A DNA stretch of 64,000 nucleotides from CAVQFB01 sp963711675 (lineage in GTDB: Bacteria > Acidobacteriota > Terriglobia > Terriglobales > Acidobacteriaceae): NCBI GenBank assembly GCA_963711675.1, contig CAVQFB010000003.1, positions 186,001 to 250,000 of the forward strand, read 5' to 3'. Both the position numbers and the translations under genes were made by a program. Each line of letters starts with the position of its first letter. The first letter of the stretch is position 1. Of this stretch, positions 53,570 through 63,763 are shown one piece after another. Below the pieces are notes generated by a model. It was not told the origin of the DNA, did not search any database, and saw nothing but the letters and a program-made list of their open reading frames with translations.

Positions 53570-54763
53570 ATGACTGCCACGCAAATCGCCGAGGCTGGCC
53601 ACTGGGGAAAGGACATCCGTTCCGACCTCCACGTCGCCGTCGAGCCTCGCGACTCTGGCGGCCTCGATCTCGCGCTCGAATCCCGCGTTGCTCTCTACTA
53701 CGGTCCGGCGATCCGCACGCAAGCTCGGGACGTTCTCGACTCGCTTGGCGTCAAGAACGCCAAAATCACGATCCACGATGAAGGCGCGCTGCCTTTCGTG
53801 ATCGCCGCGCGTATCGAAACCGCCGCCCGCCGCGCAGGCGTTGCCTCTACCGGCAGAGCTCTAACCGAACAAGTTCCTCTCCCGGATCCATCCGCTCGTG
53901 ATCGCCTGCGCCGCTCGCGTCTTTATCTTCCGGGCTCGGAGCCCAAATACTTCATCAACGCAAGTCTTCACGGACCTGATGCCATAATCCTAGATCTTGA
54001 AGACTCCGTACATCCTGCGGAGAAGGATGCCGCCCGTATTCTCGTGCGCAATACTCTCCGCTCCGTCGACTTCGGAAAATGCGAGCGCATGGTGCGCATT
54101 AACCAGCTTCCGCTCGGCCTGGAAGACCTGGTGGAAATTATTCCGGAATCGCCCGATCTCATCCTGATCCCCAAAGTCGAGCAGCCGGGCCAGGTCGCCG
54201 AAGTCGATCGTATGATCGGCGAACTCAAAACGCGTCACGAAGTGAATCGTCCCATCTGGCTGATGCCGATCCTCGAGTCAGCCCTCGGCATCGAAAACGC
54301 TCCGGCCATCGCCATCGCGAGCGCGAATGTGGCTGCCCTCACCATCGGTCTCGAAGACTACACCGCCGATCTCGGCGTCGCGAAAACTGCTACCGGAGCT
54401 GAATCGCTTTACGCTCGCAGTCGCATCGTGAATGCGGCGCGTGCCGCCGGGGTTCAGGCTATCGATTCCGTTTTTGGTGACGTCGGTGATATGGATGGCC
54501 TCCGCCGCTGGGGCGAAAACTCACGTGCCATGGGATTCGAAGGCATGGGTTGCATTCATCCTTCACAGATTCCCTTTATTCACGCCGCTTTTGCCCCAAC
54601 GGCGGCCGAGATCGAAAAAGCCGGCAAGATCGTGGCTGCGTTCGAGGAAGCCCAGCAGCGCGGCCTCGGGGTTGTCAGTCTGGGATCGAAGATGATCGAT
54701 CCCCCGGTGGTGCAGCGCGCGCTGAAGTTGGTCGCGCGGGCGAAACAGATGGGCCTGGCATAA
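53570..54763 (+). CDS. citE: Citrate lyase ACP-beta fusion (CitD-CitE)
   Basis: About 397 residues, intact. Residues 1-95 look like citrate lyase acyl-carrier protein CitD: IRSDLHVAVEP with the Ser position that carries the prosthetic group in CitD, LALESRVALYYGPAIR and ITIHDEGALPFVIAARIETA. Residues about 110-397 are the HpcH/HpaI-like CitE subunit: RSRLYLPGSEPKYF, AIILDLEDSVHPAEKDAAR, MVRINQLPLG, ILIPKVEQPG, LMPILESALGIENA, GFEGMGCIHPSQIP. CitE cleaves citryl-thioester to oxaloacetate and acetyl-thioester. The fusion and the adjacent citF argue for a true citrate-lyase-type complex. Confidence 0.85.
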   Translation: MTATQIAEAGHWGKDIRSDLHVAVEPRDSGGLDLALESRVALYYGPAIRTQARDVLDSLGVKNAKITIHDEGALPFVIAARIETAARRAGVASTGRALTEQVPLPDPSARDRLRRSRLYLPGSEPKYFINASLHGPDAIILDLEDSVHPAEKDAARILVRNTLRSVDFGKCERMVRINQLPLGLEDLVEIIPESPDLILIPKVEQPGQVAEVDRMIGELKTRHEVNRPIWLMPILESALGIENAPAIAIASANVAALTIGLEDYTADLGVAKTATGAESLYARSRIVNAARAAGVQAIDSVFGDVGDMDGLRRWGENSRAMGFEGMGCIHPSQIPFIHAAFAPTAAEIEKAGKIVAAFEEAQQRGLGVVSLGSKMIDPPVVQRALKLVARAKQMGLA

Positions 54764-54782
54764 CATTAATTCTTTTGAATTC

Positions 54783-56350
54783 ATGACCGACAAAATCGAA
54801 CTCGCGCAAAACGCTGCTGGACGCCGCGTCCCTTCAATGGCAAACGGCAAGCCGCAGATCCCCTACCTCGGCGTCGGCAAGTACCAGCCTCGCGGACGCA
54901 AAGCTGCGCCCCCCATCCGTTCCGCCAAAGATTATCCCGAGAACGGCGACAAGCGTCTCCCCGACCTCGAAACCGCCCTCCGCAAGTGCGGGCTTCGCGA
55001 CGGCATGGTGATCTCGAATCATCACCATCTTCGTGACGGCGATAAGGTCGCCCTTATGGCGCTCGAAGCCGCCGCCCGCATCGGCGTGAAGGATCTGCTC
55101 TGGTTCCCGAGCGCGTCATTTCCTTCGCAGAAAGCTGCCATCGATCTCATGCAGTCCGGGTGTGATCCACCACATCGAAGGCAGCATGAACGGCCCGCTA
55201 GGCGACTACTGCACCCAGGGAAAGATGCGCGGCATGGGCGTGCTGCGTTCTCATGGCGGCCGCTGGCAGGCCATTCAGGATGGCGAAGTCCACATCGACG
55301 TTGCCATCATCGCCGCCCCTACCGCCGACCCCTTCGGCAACGCCGACGGCTCCCACGGCAAGTCTGCTTGCGGCTCTCTCGGCTTTGCGCTCGCCGACTC
55401 CATCTACGCCGACAACGTCATCGTCGTCACCGACAATCTCGTCCCGTTCCCCTGCATTCCCTGGCAGATTCAGGGCAACAACGTCGACTACGTCGTTGAA
55501 GTCGAATCTATCGGCGATCCTGCGAAGATCGTCTCCGGCACTACCCAGATCACGCGCTCCCCCGACCGCTTGCGTATCGCGGAGTTCGTGGCGCGCTTTC
55601 CTCCGCGACGCCGGCATCATGAAAAATGGTTTTTCTTTTCAGGCGGGCGCGGGCGGTATAGCTCTGGCTTTCGTAGACTATCTTCGCCGCATGATGAAGG
55701 AAGATGGCGTGAAAGCCCGCTTCGTGCGCGGGGGCTCCACCAAGTATCTCGTCGAGCTTCTTCAGGACGGTCTCACCGATTACATTCTCGACGGCCAGAC
55801 CTTCGATCTCGATGGCGTGAAGTCCATCGCCAGCGATCCGCGCCATGTTGCCACATCGCCATTCACTTCCTACAGCTATCACGGCAAGGGGAACTTCGCC
55901 TCCATGGTTGACGCGGTTGTGCTCGGCGCCACCGAGGTGGACGTGAATTTCAACGGCAACGTCGTCACCCACTCCGACGGGCGTCTTCTTCACGGTATCG
56001 GCGGATGGCAAAATTGCCTGGCCTCGGGCTGCACGATCCTTGCGCTGCCGTCGTTCCGCGACCGCATCCCCGTGATTGTCGACGAGGTCACCACGCTCAC
56101 CGGTCCCGGTGAACTGATTGACGTCGTCGTAACCGAGCGCGGCATCGCCATCAATCCCCTGCGCCAGGATCTGCTCGATGCAGTCAAGGGATCATCTCTC
56201 CCGATTCGTCCGATACAGGACATCAAGGCGGAAGTCGAGCGCATCTGCGGCGGCAAGCCAGCCAAGCCTAAGCTCGGCGACAATCCGGTCGCGATCGTGA
56301 AGTGGGTAGACGGCACGGTGCTGGATACGGTATGGCAAGTGACGGCGTAG
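54783..56350 (+). CDS. citF: Citrate lyase alpha subunit CitF, frameshifted twice
   Basis: CitF is the acyl-transferase subunit exchanging acetyl- for citryl- on the carrier protein. Across two breaks the protein reads RDGMVISNHHHLRDGDKVAL, VIHHIEGSMNGPLGDYCTQG, TADPFGNADGSHGKSACGSL, then GFSFQAGAGGIALAFVDYLR, VDVNFNGNVVTHSDG, VIVDEVTTLTGPGE and VVVTERGIAINPLR, full length for CitF (about 520 residues). The breaks are at about 55160 (extra T after GGG) and about 55600 (extra C in TTTCCTCC). It follows citDE by 20 bases. No citC, citX or citG for activation is in the window. Confidence 0.85.
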
Positions 56351-56399
56351 AAACAGGCCGCGAGCGTTATTGATGGGGCATGAATCCTGGTGCGATCCG

Positions 56400-58947
56400 C
56401 TATCGGAAGCTAGTGATCAGCACGGCGTCGGTCGTACTGGTTCCACGCGCGATGGCGATCTGCTTTCCGTCGCGAGAAAAGGCGAAAAAAAGGACGTCTT
56501 CGGCGGTGAAATGGGTGAGCTTCACCGGCGCTCCACCAGCGATCGGCTGTGCCCAGAGATTGCCGACGCCGTCGCGATTGTCCACGAAAACCACCGCGTG
56601 GCCATCGGGCGTCCACGAGAATGGAGTAAGGAACCCCTTGTTCAGTGGCCGGGTTGGCGAAGGCAAACCACGGTAGAGGGCAAGTCATACACTTTGACAG
56701 GAGGGCCGCCAGTAAAAGGAATGATGGCGAGCTTCGGGCCGCCTTCCTCGGGAAGTAGTGACAGGCAATCCATCGGCCGTCGGGAGAAAGGGCCGAGGGG
56801 ATGCAGGTTCGGTCGGTCAAATCAATGGGTGTTCCCACCTTCAATTGGTACTTTTTGAAGCCTTAAATTTTCCGAAATCCAAGCGGTACACAGCCCATTT
56901 CCCATCGGAAGTGCAGTGAATGAAGCTCCCGGCATTCGCCCCCTTGATCGCTTGCGGCTGGCCGCCATCGAGGTCCGCTCGCATGACGTCGTCTCGGGCG
57001 GTGATGGGATCAGGGGCCTCGAACAAGAGGGTATGACCATCGGGACAAATATTCGGAAACCACTTTAAGCCATCCAGGGGCAGCCGTTGTGCGTTGTTTC
57101 CATCGGCACTCATCAGCATGAAGTCGCTCTGATCACGGTCGTTTGACCAGTAAATCACCCTTCCATCCGGCGTCCAGGCGAGGCCCGCGAAGCCAACGGT
57201 GCGTGCTCCGGGCGAAGTTACCCGGCGCACGCGGTCTGGCTCCGCGGCTGGCCCTACCCAGATGCCGGAAAGGTCAGCCTCCTCCACCGCCACAAGGGCA
57301 CGGGCATCCGCCGTGAGACTGGCTTGGTTGTATCGGGTGGTAAACTTAGTGATCTGCCGCGGTTGCCCGGACGGGTAGGGAAGTTCCCAGAGTTGAGCAG
57401 CCTTGTCATAAGCTGGTGCAATTAAGCCACTGCCGTCGGGCAGCCACTGGGGCGTATAAATATCCCGCCAGGTTTCGGAGCTGAAAATTTTGACTTCTGG
57501 CCCTCCGTCAACCGGCACTGCGACCAGGCCGACGGATGTCATTGAAACCTGCACCGTCGCCAGCAGCTTTCCGTCAGGCGACCAAGCCAAAATCTCTCTC
57601 AACAGAACCGATTTCGGCCAGGTTTTGATGGTCTTTTCGTGGAAACCATCGGCAGTCTTCACCAGCAAAAAGGTTTCCTTCTGCGGATAACCCGAGCGCA
57701 CGTAAGCGAACGATCTGCCATCCGGGGACACCGCGAACTCTTTCGGGACATCCGCCAGCAGTTTGCGGGGAGGAGCGCCCCCGATCGCAGCAATCTGGTA
57801 GAGGTCCGTTGGCTCCTTCACATTCTTCCGCGTGTAGTAAATGTAGTTACCGTCCGCGGAGAATCTCACAGCGCCGTACTGTGCCGCCGCGGGTGGCAAC
57901 AGTGCGGTTCTGCTGCCGCTGGCCATCTGCTGCAGCCAAAGGCTCTGCTTGTAGCCGGCATCCTCCGTATACGCCAAGTACTTGCCGTCGGGCGAAATCG
58001 CGGCTAGTTCTACCATGCCACTAGTTGTAAGGTGCTTGATGCTCAAGGCCGGCGGCGGCTTGATCGGGGTGCGCGCCCGGGACCACCAGAACGGGCCTCC
58101 GGTCCGTATCTTGCCGGCGATCAGGTGCGCAACCTCGTTCCGCAGTGCGACGACGTCGCGGAGATCGCGCTCGAAGCTCTGCCGACCACAGGTACGGTTT
58201 CAGGACGGGCCTGCACTAGCTGAACCGTGATTCGTACTTTGTCGCCGGTGCGTACCACCGAGCCTTCCAACACCGCGTCCACGTCCAATTCCGCTGCGAT
58301 CTGCCTGACTGGTTTGTTCGTGCCCTGGAATGACATTACGGACTGCAGGGAGGCCACTCGCAACTCGCGGACCTTCCCCAATTCTGCATCAACGCCCCGG
58401 TCATGTCGTCGGCGAAGTGGCCTTCTTCAGGGTTGCCCGAAAGGTTTTCCAATGGCAGCACCGCCAGCGACTCAATCTTCACCGGCCGGAAGATCTCCAG
58501 CAGTTGCTGCCGCCAGACGACTGTGGCTGCTGCGGCCGTAGCAGCAAGACTAGGGCAACTAACCTGATCTTCCAGCGCTGCAGGAGGGCGGGAATCGGTG
58601 GGGTCAGGGGGGTTGGCTTCTCCACCGGAACCATGAGGCGGTAACCATGGCGAGGCAGCGTTTCGATATAGCTGAGGCTGCTCGGCTGAGTCGCCCATCA
58701 GATTTCCCGCAGCCGTCTTTACGGCCGTGTTCAGTCCATGCTCGAAATCTACGAACGTGTCCGAGCGCCATAAGCGCTGGCTTAATTCCTCGCGGGTGAC
58801 GACCTCGCCGGGATGCTCGACAAGATCAGCCAAAATCTGGAAGGGTTGTTCGGGAAGCTTGATCTTGGTGCCGTTGTGATGCAGTTCGGCGGCACGCAGG
58901 TCCAGTTGGAAGGGCCCGAAGCGGACGGTGTGGGCAGGCGTGGACAC
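56400..58947 (-). CDS. CadC-type winged-helix/TolB-like regulator with PD40 repeats, many frameshifts
   Basis: The N-terminus is an OmpR/CadC winged helix (FGPFQLDLRAAELHHNGTKI, EVVTREELSQRLWRSDTFVD, the LPRHGYRLMVPVEK end). A transmembrane segment and a LAVLPLENLSGNPEE/LDVDAVLEGSVVRTGDKV domain follow, then about 450 residues of WD40/PD40-like repeats (AISPDGKYLAYTED, VRFSADGNYIYYTR, AWSPDGKLLATVQ, AWTPDGRVIYWSND, PDGHAVVFVDNRD). The frame changes about seven times (near 58675, 58550, 58380, 58200, 56860, 56750 and 56655), each time resuming the expected text. If real it is a pseudogene; I favour sequence errors. It converges on citF. Confidence 0.72.
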
Positions 58948-59249
58948 AGGGGTGTCCCTTTGGCAGTGGCCCCCGGCGACAGCTTACGAGGAGATTCTAG
59001 CGCCGATGTCAGCGTTTAGAACCTGATCGCACACAATCCCTCTGGTACGAATTACCAAAACGGCACTGCGATCCTGGACTCCGCAACTGCTTCCGCTTTC
59101 ATGCCTTATTGATGTTATCCGGTACTTATCCAGTTTCTATCTGAATTCCATCTCCTTTGCATTGTTCTTTCGGAGGAAAGAATCCATGGTCAAGCCATAG
59201 ACGCCGCAGTTCGGCGTGAGCTGATGAAACAAGAAAAGAGGAGGTTGTT
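58948..59249. other. Divergent intergenic region
   Basis: Roughly 300 bases between the divergent regulator and small secreted protein genes. Contains the AGGAGG ribosome binding site of the latter. No operator or other element recognised. Confidence 0.4.
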
Positions 59250-59681
59250 ATGAAAACCCGAATCACTCATTTTGCAGCCCTGCTCGCCATCATTCTGCTG
59301 ACACAGGCTGCGCTGCAAGCTCAGATTCCCATCAAGCAACCACTGTTCCGGGTGGATATCCCCTTCGCCTTCGTCGCCGCAGGAGTTCATCTTCCAGCCG
59401 GGCATTACCACGTCTACCACCCCGGGGACCCATACCTCATTGTGATCGAGAAGGACGACGCTCGGGCGCGAGCCATGGCGTACGTTCACCCTGCCGCTTC
59501 TAACGCCGACGAGTCCAGCACCAAGTTGGTGTTTAACAGGTACGGGGATCAGTATTTCTTGGCGCAGGTTTGGACTGAACCAGACCAGGAAGTCCACCAG
59601 TGCTTCCAATGCCGAGCCGAGAAGGCGCTTATGGCGCAAGTCGGGAAGAGTGAGTTGGTCGTCGTTGCTGCGAAGCGGTAA
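59250..59681 (+). CDS. Small secreted protein, unknown function
   Basis: A 143-residue protein with a clear signal peptide (FAALLAIILLTQAALQAQ) and an AGGAGG site before its ATG. The mature part has a beta-rich VDIPFAFVAAGVHLPAGHYH segment that resembles a family of acidobacterial exported proteins with a VPFAF/LPAG pattern, then FNRYGDQYFLAQVWTEPD. One CFQC pair near residue 115 could form a disulfide or bind metal. No functional assignment. Confidence 0.7.
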   Translation: MKTRITHFAALLAIILLTQAALQAQIPIKQPLFRVDIPFAFVAAGVHLPAGHYHVYHPGDPYLIVIEKDDARARAMAYVHPAASNADESSTKLVFNRYGDQYFLAQVWTEPDQEVHQCFQCRAEKALMAQVGKSELVVVAAKR

Positions 59682-59882
59682 GTGTGATGAGATCGCAGGC
59701 GGCGCCGTGCTTGTTTTCTTCGGGCGCGGGACGATTGTGAGAGGCTGGTGTGCGCCCCGCGCTCTTCGTTTCTCTTGCGACAAAGGGCGAACCGCGTACA
59801 TGAGGTTCGTCCACTTAGGGATTGCTGCTACTAGGACACAGAGATTTTGCACCCGTCCTCGCTCTGTCTCCGAGCCTTTCCC

Positions 59883-62800
59883 TTAGAAGCTCAACTTCAG
59901 CGCCAGCTGGATCTGTCTTGGCGCTCTCGCCGCGGTCAGGATTCCGAACTGCTGCGTCCCAAATACGCTGCTGTTGTTCGACTCCTGCGGGCCCGACTTT
60001 GCGAGCAGGAAATTGGTGTGGTTGGCGATGTTGAAGAATTCCGCTCGGAACTCAACATTAGTTCTCTCACTAATCGGGAAGTGCTTGAACACCGACATAT
60101 CCCAAATCTGATACCCCGGCCCCGCCAAGGTATTGCGCCCTACGTTGCCGTAAGATCCCAGCGCCGGATCAGCGAACGCGCAGGTGTTAAAGAAAGTACC
60201 CGGCTGGCAGTGAGGCCCGTTGGGATCACCGATCTGGTTCGGCCGTTGAGAGGCGCCACCTGCGCCGCCATCGGAATTCGAAAAATTACCGTTGCCGTCG
60301 AGCACGGTGAAGTAATTGCCTGAAGAGATGCTGGTGATGCCGGCGAGCTGCCATCCACCGACCAGCTGGTTCAGCGCGCCGTTTGCGCCGCCCCAGTATT
60401 GCTTTCCATGACCAAAAGGCAGTTCCCAGATATAGCTCGCCACAAACCGGTTGCGTACGCCGAAGTCTGAATTGCCGTACTCGTTCTGGGGGAAACGAAA
60501 ATCGCGGAAGTCGCTGTTGTTCTGCGTTGGGCCCAGGTTCGCGTTCGACGCGTTGTCGATGGAATGCGCCCACGTGTAGGAAGCCTGGAACTGGATCCCA
60601 TGCGTGAATCGCTTTTCAAAGTGTGCCTGCAACGAGTTGTAGCTCGAGGCGCCGGATGATCGGAACCAGTCGATTCCGCTGTCAATGAGCGGCACCGGCC
60701 GCCGTGGAGCCAGCGGCGCAGTTGGATCAGCAGTGGCCGTAGCCTGGTTTCCGTTGAAGAATGTAAAAAGCTTGTTGCCTTTCGATCCGGCATAGGTGAT
60801 GTCCAGCACGCTATCTCCCGGCAACTCGTGCTGAATCGATAGGTGCCACTGCTGCATATATGGCGTCACCAGCTCCGGATCGATGGAAAACAGAATCGGT
60901 GTATTGGGATCCGTCAACGCCGTTGCCGGGAAGCCATTTTGCAGGAAACTCAGGCCCGGAATCGTACAGTCGATCTGCGAAGGATTCGCCGCAGCAGCGG
61001 CGCAAGGCTGATTGAACGATTGCGTCACGAAGAAAGGCGGATTGAATCCCGGACTCGGGTTGGAATACGGGCCGTTTTCCTGTCCTCCGTAGAAGAAGCC
61101 GTACCCGGCGCGCAACACAGTGCGAGGTTGAAATTGCCACGCCAAACCTACGCGCGGCGCAAAGTTATTGGTGTCCGGGTTAATCAGTCCTCTCGGCGCG
61201 GTCGCGCTCAATGCAATTTGCGAAGCCAGCGTCGGCGTGAGCTGCAAAGTCTGTCCTTTCGGGACGATCACCGTGGGATGATTCGGGTCGCGCAGATCGA
61301 ACGACCCCTGCTGATTGTTCCGTTCCTTCACCGTGGTGAACAGCTCATACCGCAGCCCAAGGTTCAACGTGAGTGTCGATGTGATCTTCCAGTCATCCTG
61401 CGCGTAGAACGAGTAAATGGGCCGGAAATAGTCGACATTGTGAAGATTGTTGATGCTCCCTCCGTCGGTGAGCCCGGTCATGAACGACGCAAATCCGGAG
61501 CCGCCCGTGAATGGGGCGGCTGGGTTATCTGTGAATCCATTGCCGAAGTCCAGAGTTCCGCGCGGCGCCGCCGGTTGGAATATGGTGAACTCCTCGCGGC
61601 GGATTTCAGTGCCGAACTTCCACGTGTGCCGGCCCTTGACCCAGGTCAGGTTTTCATCGAGCACATAGGTGTTCTGCAATTCTCGGGACGGCAGGAATGT
61701 GGGGCTACCCAGTGTCGGTGCATCGCTGAAAGTGAGTTGGGGCAGACCACCTGTAATCGAAGTGAAGGGAACTCCGGGAAATCCCAACTGTGCCGAGACA
61801 TTCTGGTCGGCAAACAGCTCAAACCGGTGCGAGTTGATCCGGTTGTATCCCAGGCGGAACTCGTTGATCAGTTGCGGCCGGAAAAGGTGCGTCCAGCTGG
61901 TCGCGAAACTGCGGTAGGAATTTTCCTCGTCGCCGCTGAAGAATCCTCCGCCATCCGCGTAGCCTGGGAAAGTCCCCGGGATGACACTGGGCTGCGCTTC
62001 GTAGCTGAAACGAAAGAATCCGTAATCATTCTCCGTGTATTTCTGGTCGATGCGTACATCGAAGTTGTCCCTGTTTTCCGTGCGCACCGGGTTAGCAAGG
62101 TAGTTGATTCCAGCGGTATTGAACACATTGGGATTGGGGAACAGTGCTGCCAGGCGCAGTGCCAACGGGTCGAGAGACCCGGCGCCAGCTGCGGTCGCTT
62201 TCGCTGGAATTATGTTTGAAGGGAACCCGGAACCGGTGTAGCCGAAAGGAACTCCACACAGTCCAGATTGATATGTCGTGTTCACCTGGGTGCGCCGCGC
62301 GTCGAAGATTTCGCCCGCGTAGGTCGCCTGCCCGTTGCAATCCAGCGCTGGAATCGTTGTCACGCCGTCCGCCGCAAGGGTCGTCAACGGCGAACTTGTA
62401 TCGAGTAATTCCGTAAAGTCGCCGAGCCGCTCTGCCGGGCTCGGCAACAACACCGACTGAGTATCCGCCTGCCGTACGCGTAATCCCTCGTAGTCGACAA
62501 AGAAAAACGTCTTATTGCGGCCGTTATACAGGTGCGGAATCACAATCGGCCCGCCCAGCGTGAAACCGAACTGGTTCTGCTTGTAGGGCGGCGTCGGCTT
62601 GCTGGGATCGTCGAAGAAATTTCGCGCGTCGAGCTTGTCGTTGCGAAGGAATTCCCAAAGGTCTCCGTGGAGCGAATTCGTGCCCGACTTGATGACCGCA
62701 TTCACAATCGCACCGTTGCCGCGTCCAAACTCGGCACTGTAAGCATTGGTCTGAACCTTGAACTCCTGCAGCGCCTCAACCGGCGGCTGAATCACGTAGT

Positions 62801-63446
62801 TAGTTTCATTCAGCAGATCCGGCAGGTTGGAGTTGTTGTCCACGCCATCCAGCAGGAAATTGTTTTGCAGCGATCGCGCTCCGTTGGCGCTGAAGCCGAA
62901 GCTGTTCTCGTCACGTGCTCCCGGTTCACTCGGCGCGGTGCCCGCGGTGAGCAACGCCAGTTGCGCGAAATTGCGGCCGTTCAAAGGCAGATTGGATACG
63001 CGGCGAGAATCTACGACCTGGCCAAGCTCGGAAGTCTCGGTTTCGAGCAGTGGCGCTGCCCCTGTGACCTCAACCGTCTGGGTAGCCTGCCCCACCTGCA
63101 GAGTGATGTTTACGGCCACCCGCTGCTGCACCTGCAGGTCAACCGGCTCCGAAACAGCTTTCTTGAACCCCGACCGCTCAACCGTCACCGTGTACCGGCC
63201 CACGCGGAGAGTGCTGGCTACCCATTCGCCTGACTCGTTTGTAGTCGCAGTAAAACTGATACCCCGTTCTGCATCCGCCACCGTGACGCGCGCTCCTGCC
63301 ACCAGCGCGCCGCTTGGGTCTTTGACCGTGCCAACGATGCTCCCAGTGTCTTTCTGGGCCCACGAGATATTGGAGAATCCGCTGAGGCTAAGGCCAATCA
63401 GGGCTAATATGAAAAAGAGAATGCGGCAACCACGCACGCTTTTCAT
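59883..63446 (-). CDS. Oar-like TonB-dependent receptor with carboxypeptidase-regulatory-like domain
   Basis: About 1187 residues from the ATG at 63446, which has AAGGAG eight bases upstream. Signal peptide (ILFFILALIGLSLSGFSNIS), CarboxypepD_reg domain (TGSIVGTVKDPSGALVAGAR), plug domain (NLPLNGRNFAQLALLTAGTA, LLDGVDNNSNLPD, AEFGRGNGAIVNAVIKSGTN) and a barrel of about 900 residues ending RQIQLALKLSF. Same architecture as the receptor at 27979-31254 but a distinct sequence. Substrate unknown. It is divergent from the amidohydrolase at the right edge. Confidence 0.9.
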   Translation of the reverse strand: MKSVRGCRILFFILALIGLSLSGFSNISWAQKDTGSIVGTVKDPSGALVAGARVTVADAERGISFTATTNESGEWVASTLRVGRYTVTVERSGFKKAVSEPVDLQVQQRVAVNITLQVGQATQTVEVTGAAPLLETETSELGQVVDSRRVSNLPLNGRNFAQLALLTAGTAPSEPGARDENSFGFSANGARSLQNNFLLDGVDNNSNLPDLLNETNYVIQPPVEALQEFKVQTNAYSAEFGRGNGAIVNAVIKSGTNSLHGDLWEFLRNDKLDARNFFDDPSKPTPPYKQNQFGFTLGGPIVIPHLYNGRNKTFFFVDYEGLRVRQADTQSVLLPSPAERLGDFTELLDTSSPLTTLAADGVTTIPALDCNGQATYAGEIFDARRTQVNTTYQSGLCGVPFGYTGSGFPSNIIPAKATAAGAGSLDPLALRLAALFPNPNVFNTAGINYLANPVRTENRDNFDVRIDQKYTENDYGFFRFSYEAQPSVIPGTFPGYADGGGFFSGDEENSYRSFATSWTHLFRPQLINEFRLGYNRINSHRFELFADQNVSAQLGFPGVPFTSITGGLPQLTFSDAPTLGSPTFLPSRELQNTYVLDENLTWVKGRHTWKFGTEIRREEFTIFQPAAPRGTLDFGNGFTDNPAAPFTGGSGFASFMTGLTDGGSINNLHNVDYFRPIYSFYAQDDWKITSTLTLNLGLRYELFTTVKERNNQQGSFDLRDPNHPTVIVPKGQTLQLTPTLASQIALSATAPRGLINPDTNNFAPRVGLAWQFQPRTVLRAGYGFFYGGQENGPYSNPSPGFNPPFFVTQSFNQPCAAAAANPSQIDCTIPGLSFLQNGFPATALTDPNTPILFSIDPELVTPYMQQWHLSIQHELPGDSVLDITYAGSKGNKLFTFFNGNQATATADPTAPLAPRRPVPLIDSGIDWFRSSGASSYNSLQAHFEKRFTHGIQFQASYTWAHSIDNASNANLGPTQNNSDFRDFRFPQNEYGNSDFGVRNRFVASYIWELPFGHGKQYWGGANGALNQLVGGWQLAGITSISSGNYFTVLDGNGNFSNSDGGAGGASQRPNQIGDPNGPHCQPGTFFNTCAFADPALGSYGNVGRNTLAGPGYQIWDMSVFKHFPISERTNVEFRAEFFNIANHTNFLLAKSGPQESNNSSVFGTQQFGILTAARAPRQIQLALKLSF

Positions 63447-63561
63447 TTTGAGACTCCTTAGGTCGATTCGCCGGACTGGTCGGTTCTGCTGTGCGGCCAC
63501 CGGAAAAATCCACCCGGATGGGGACGGAAACTCGCTTTTCGGTGTATATTACGATCGCTTA

Positions 63562-63590
63562 CTTTTACTTTCGTTCTGGAGCGTTGTCAA
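63562..63590 (-). promoter_or_regulatory. Sigma-70 promoter of the TonB receptor gene
   Basis: On the minus strand, TTGACA (63590-63585) and TAAAAG (63567-63562) are 17 bases apart. This places the transcription start about 110 bases before the receptor start codon at 63446. Confidence 0.6.
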
Positions 63591-63763
63591 GGGAAACTTT
63601 GCCGCTTCTGCGTGATATTGTAGGCATCAGGCGGATCAAAGTCTCAAATGGAAAGTAATCGAAACCTCGCTGATTCGGCCGTGATGGCGGACACCCGTGA
63701 CAGGTATTCGGACGACCTCGTGGTCAGGAATTCCTCCCTCTTTCGCACATTTTGGGAACCATC

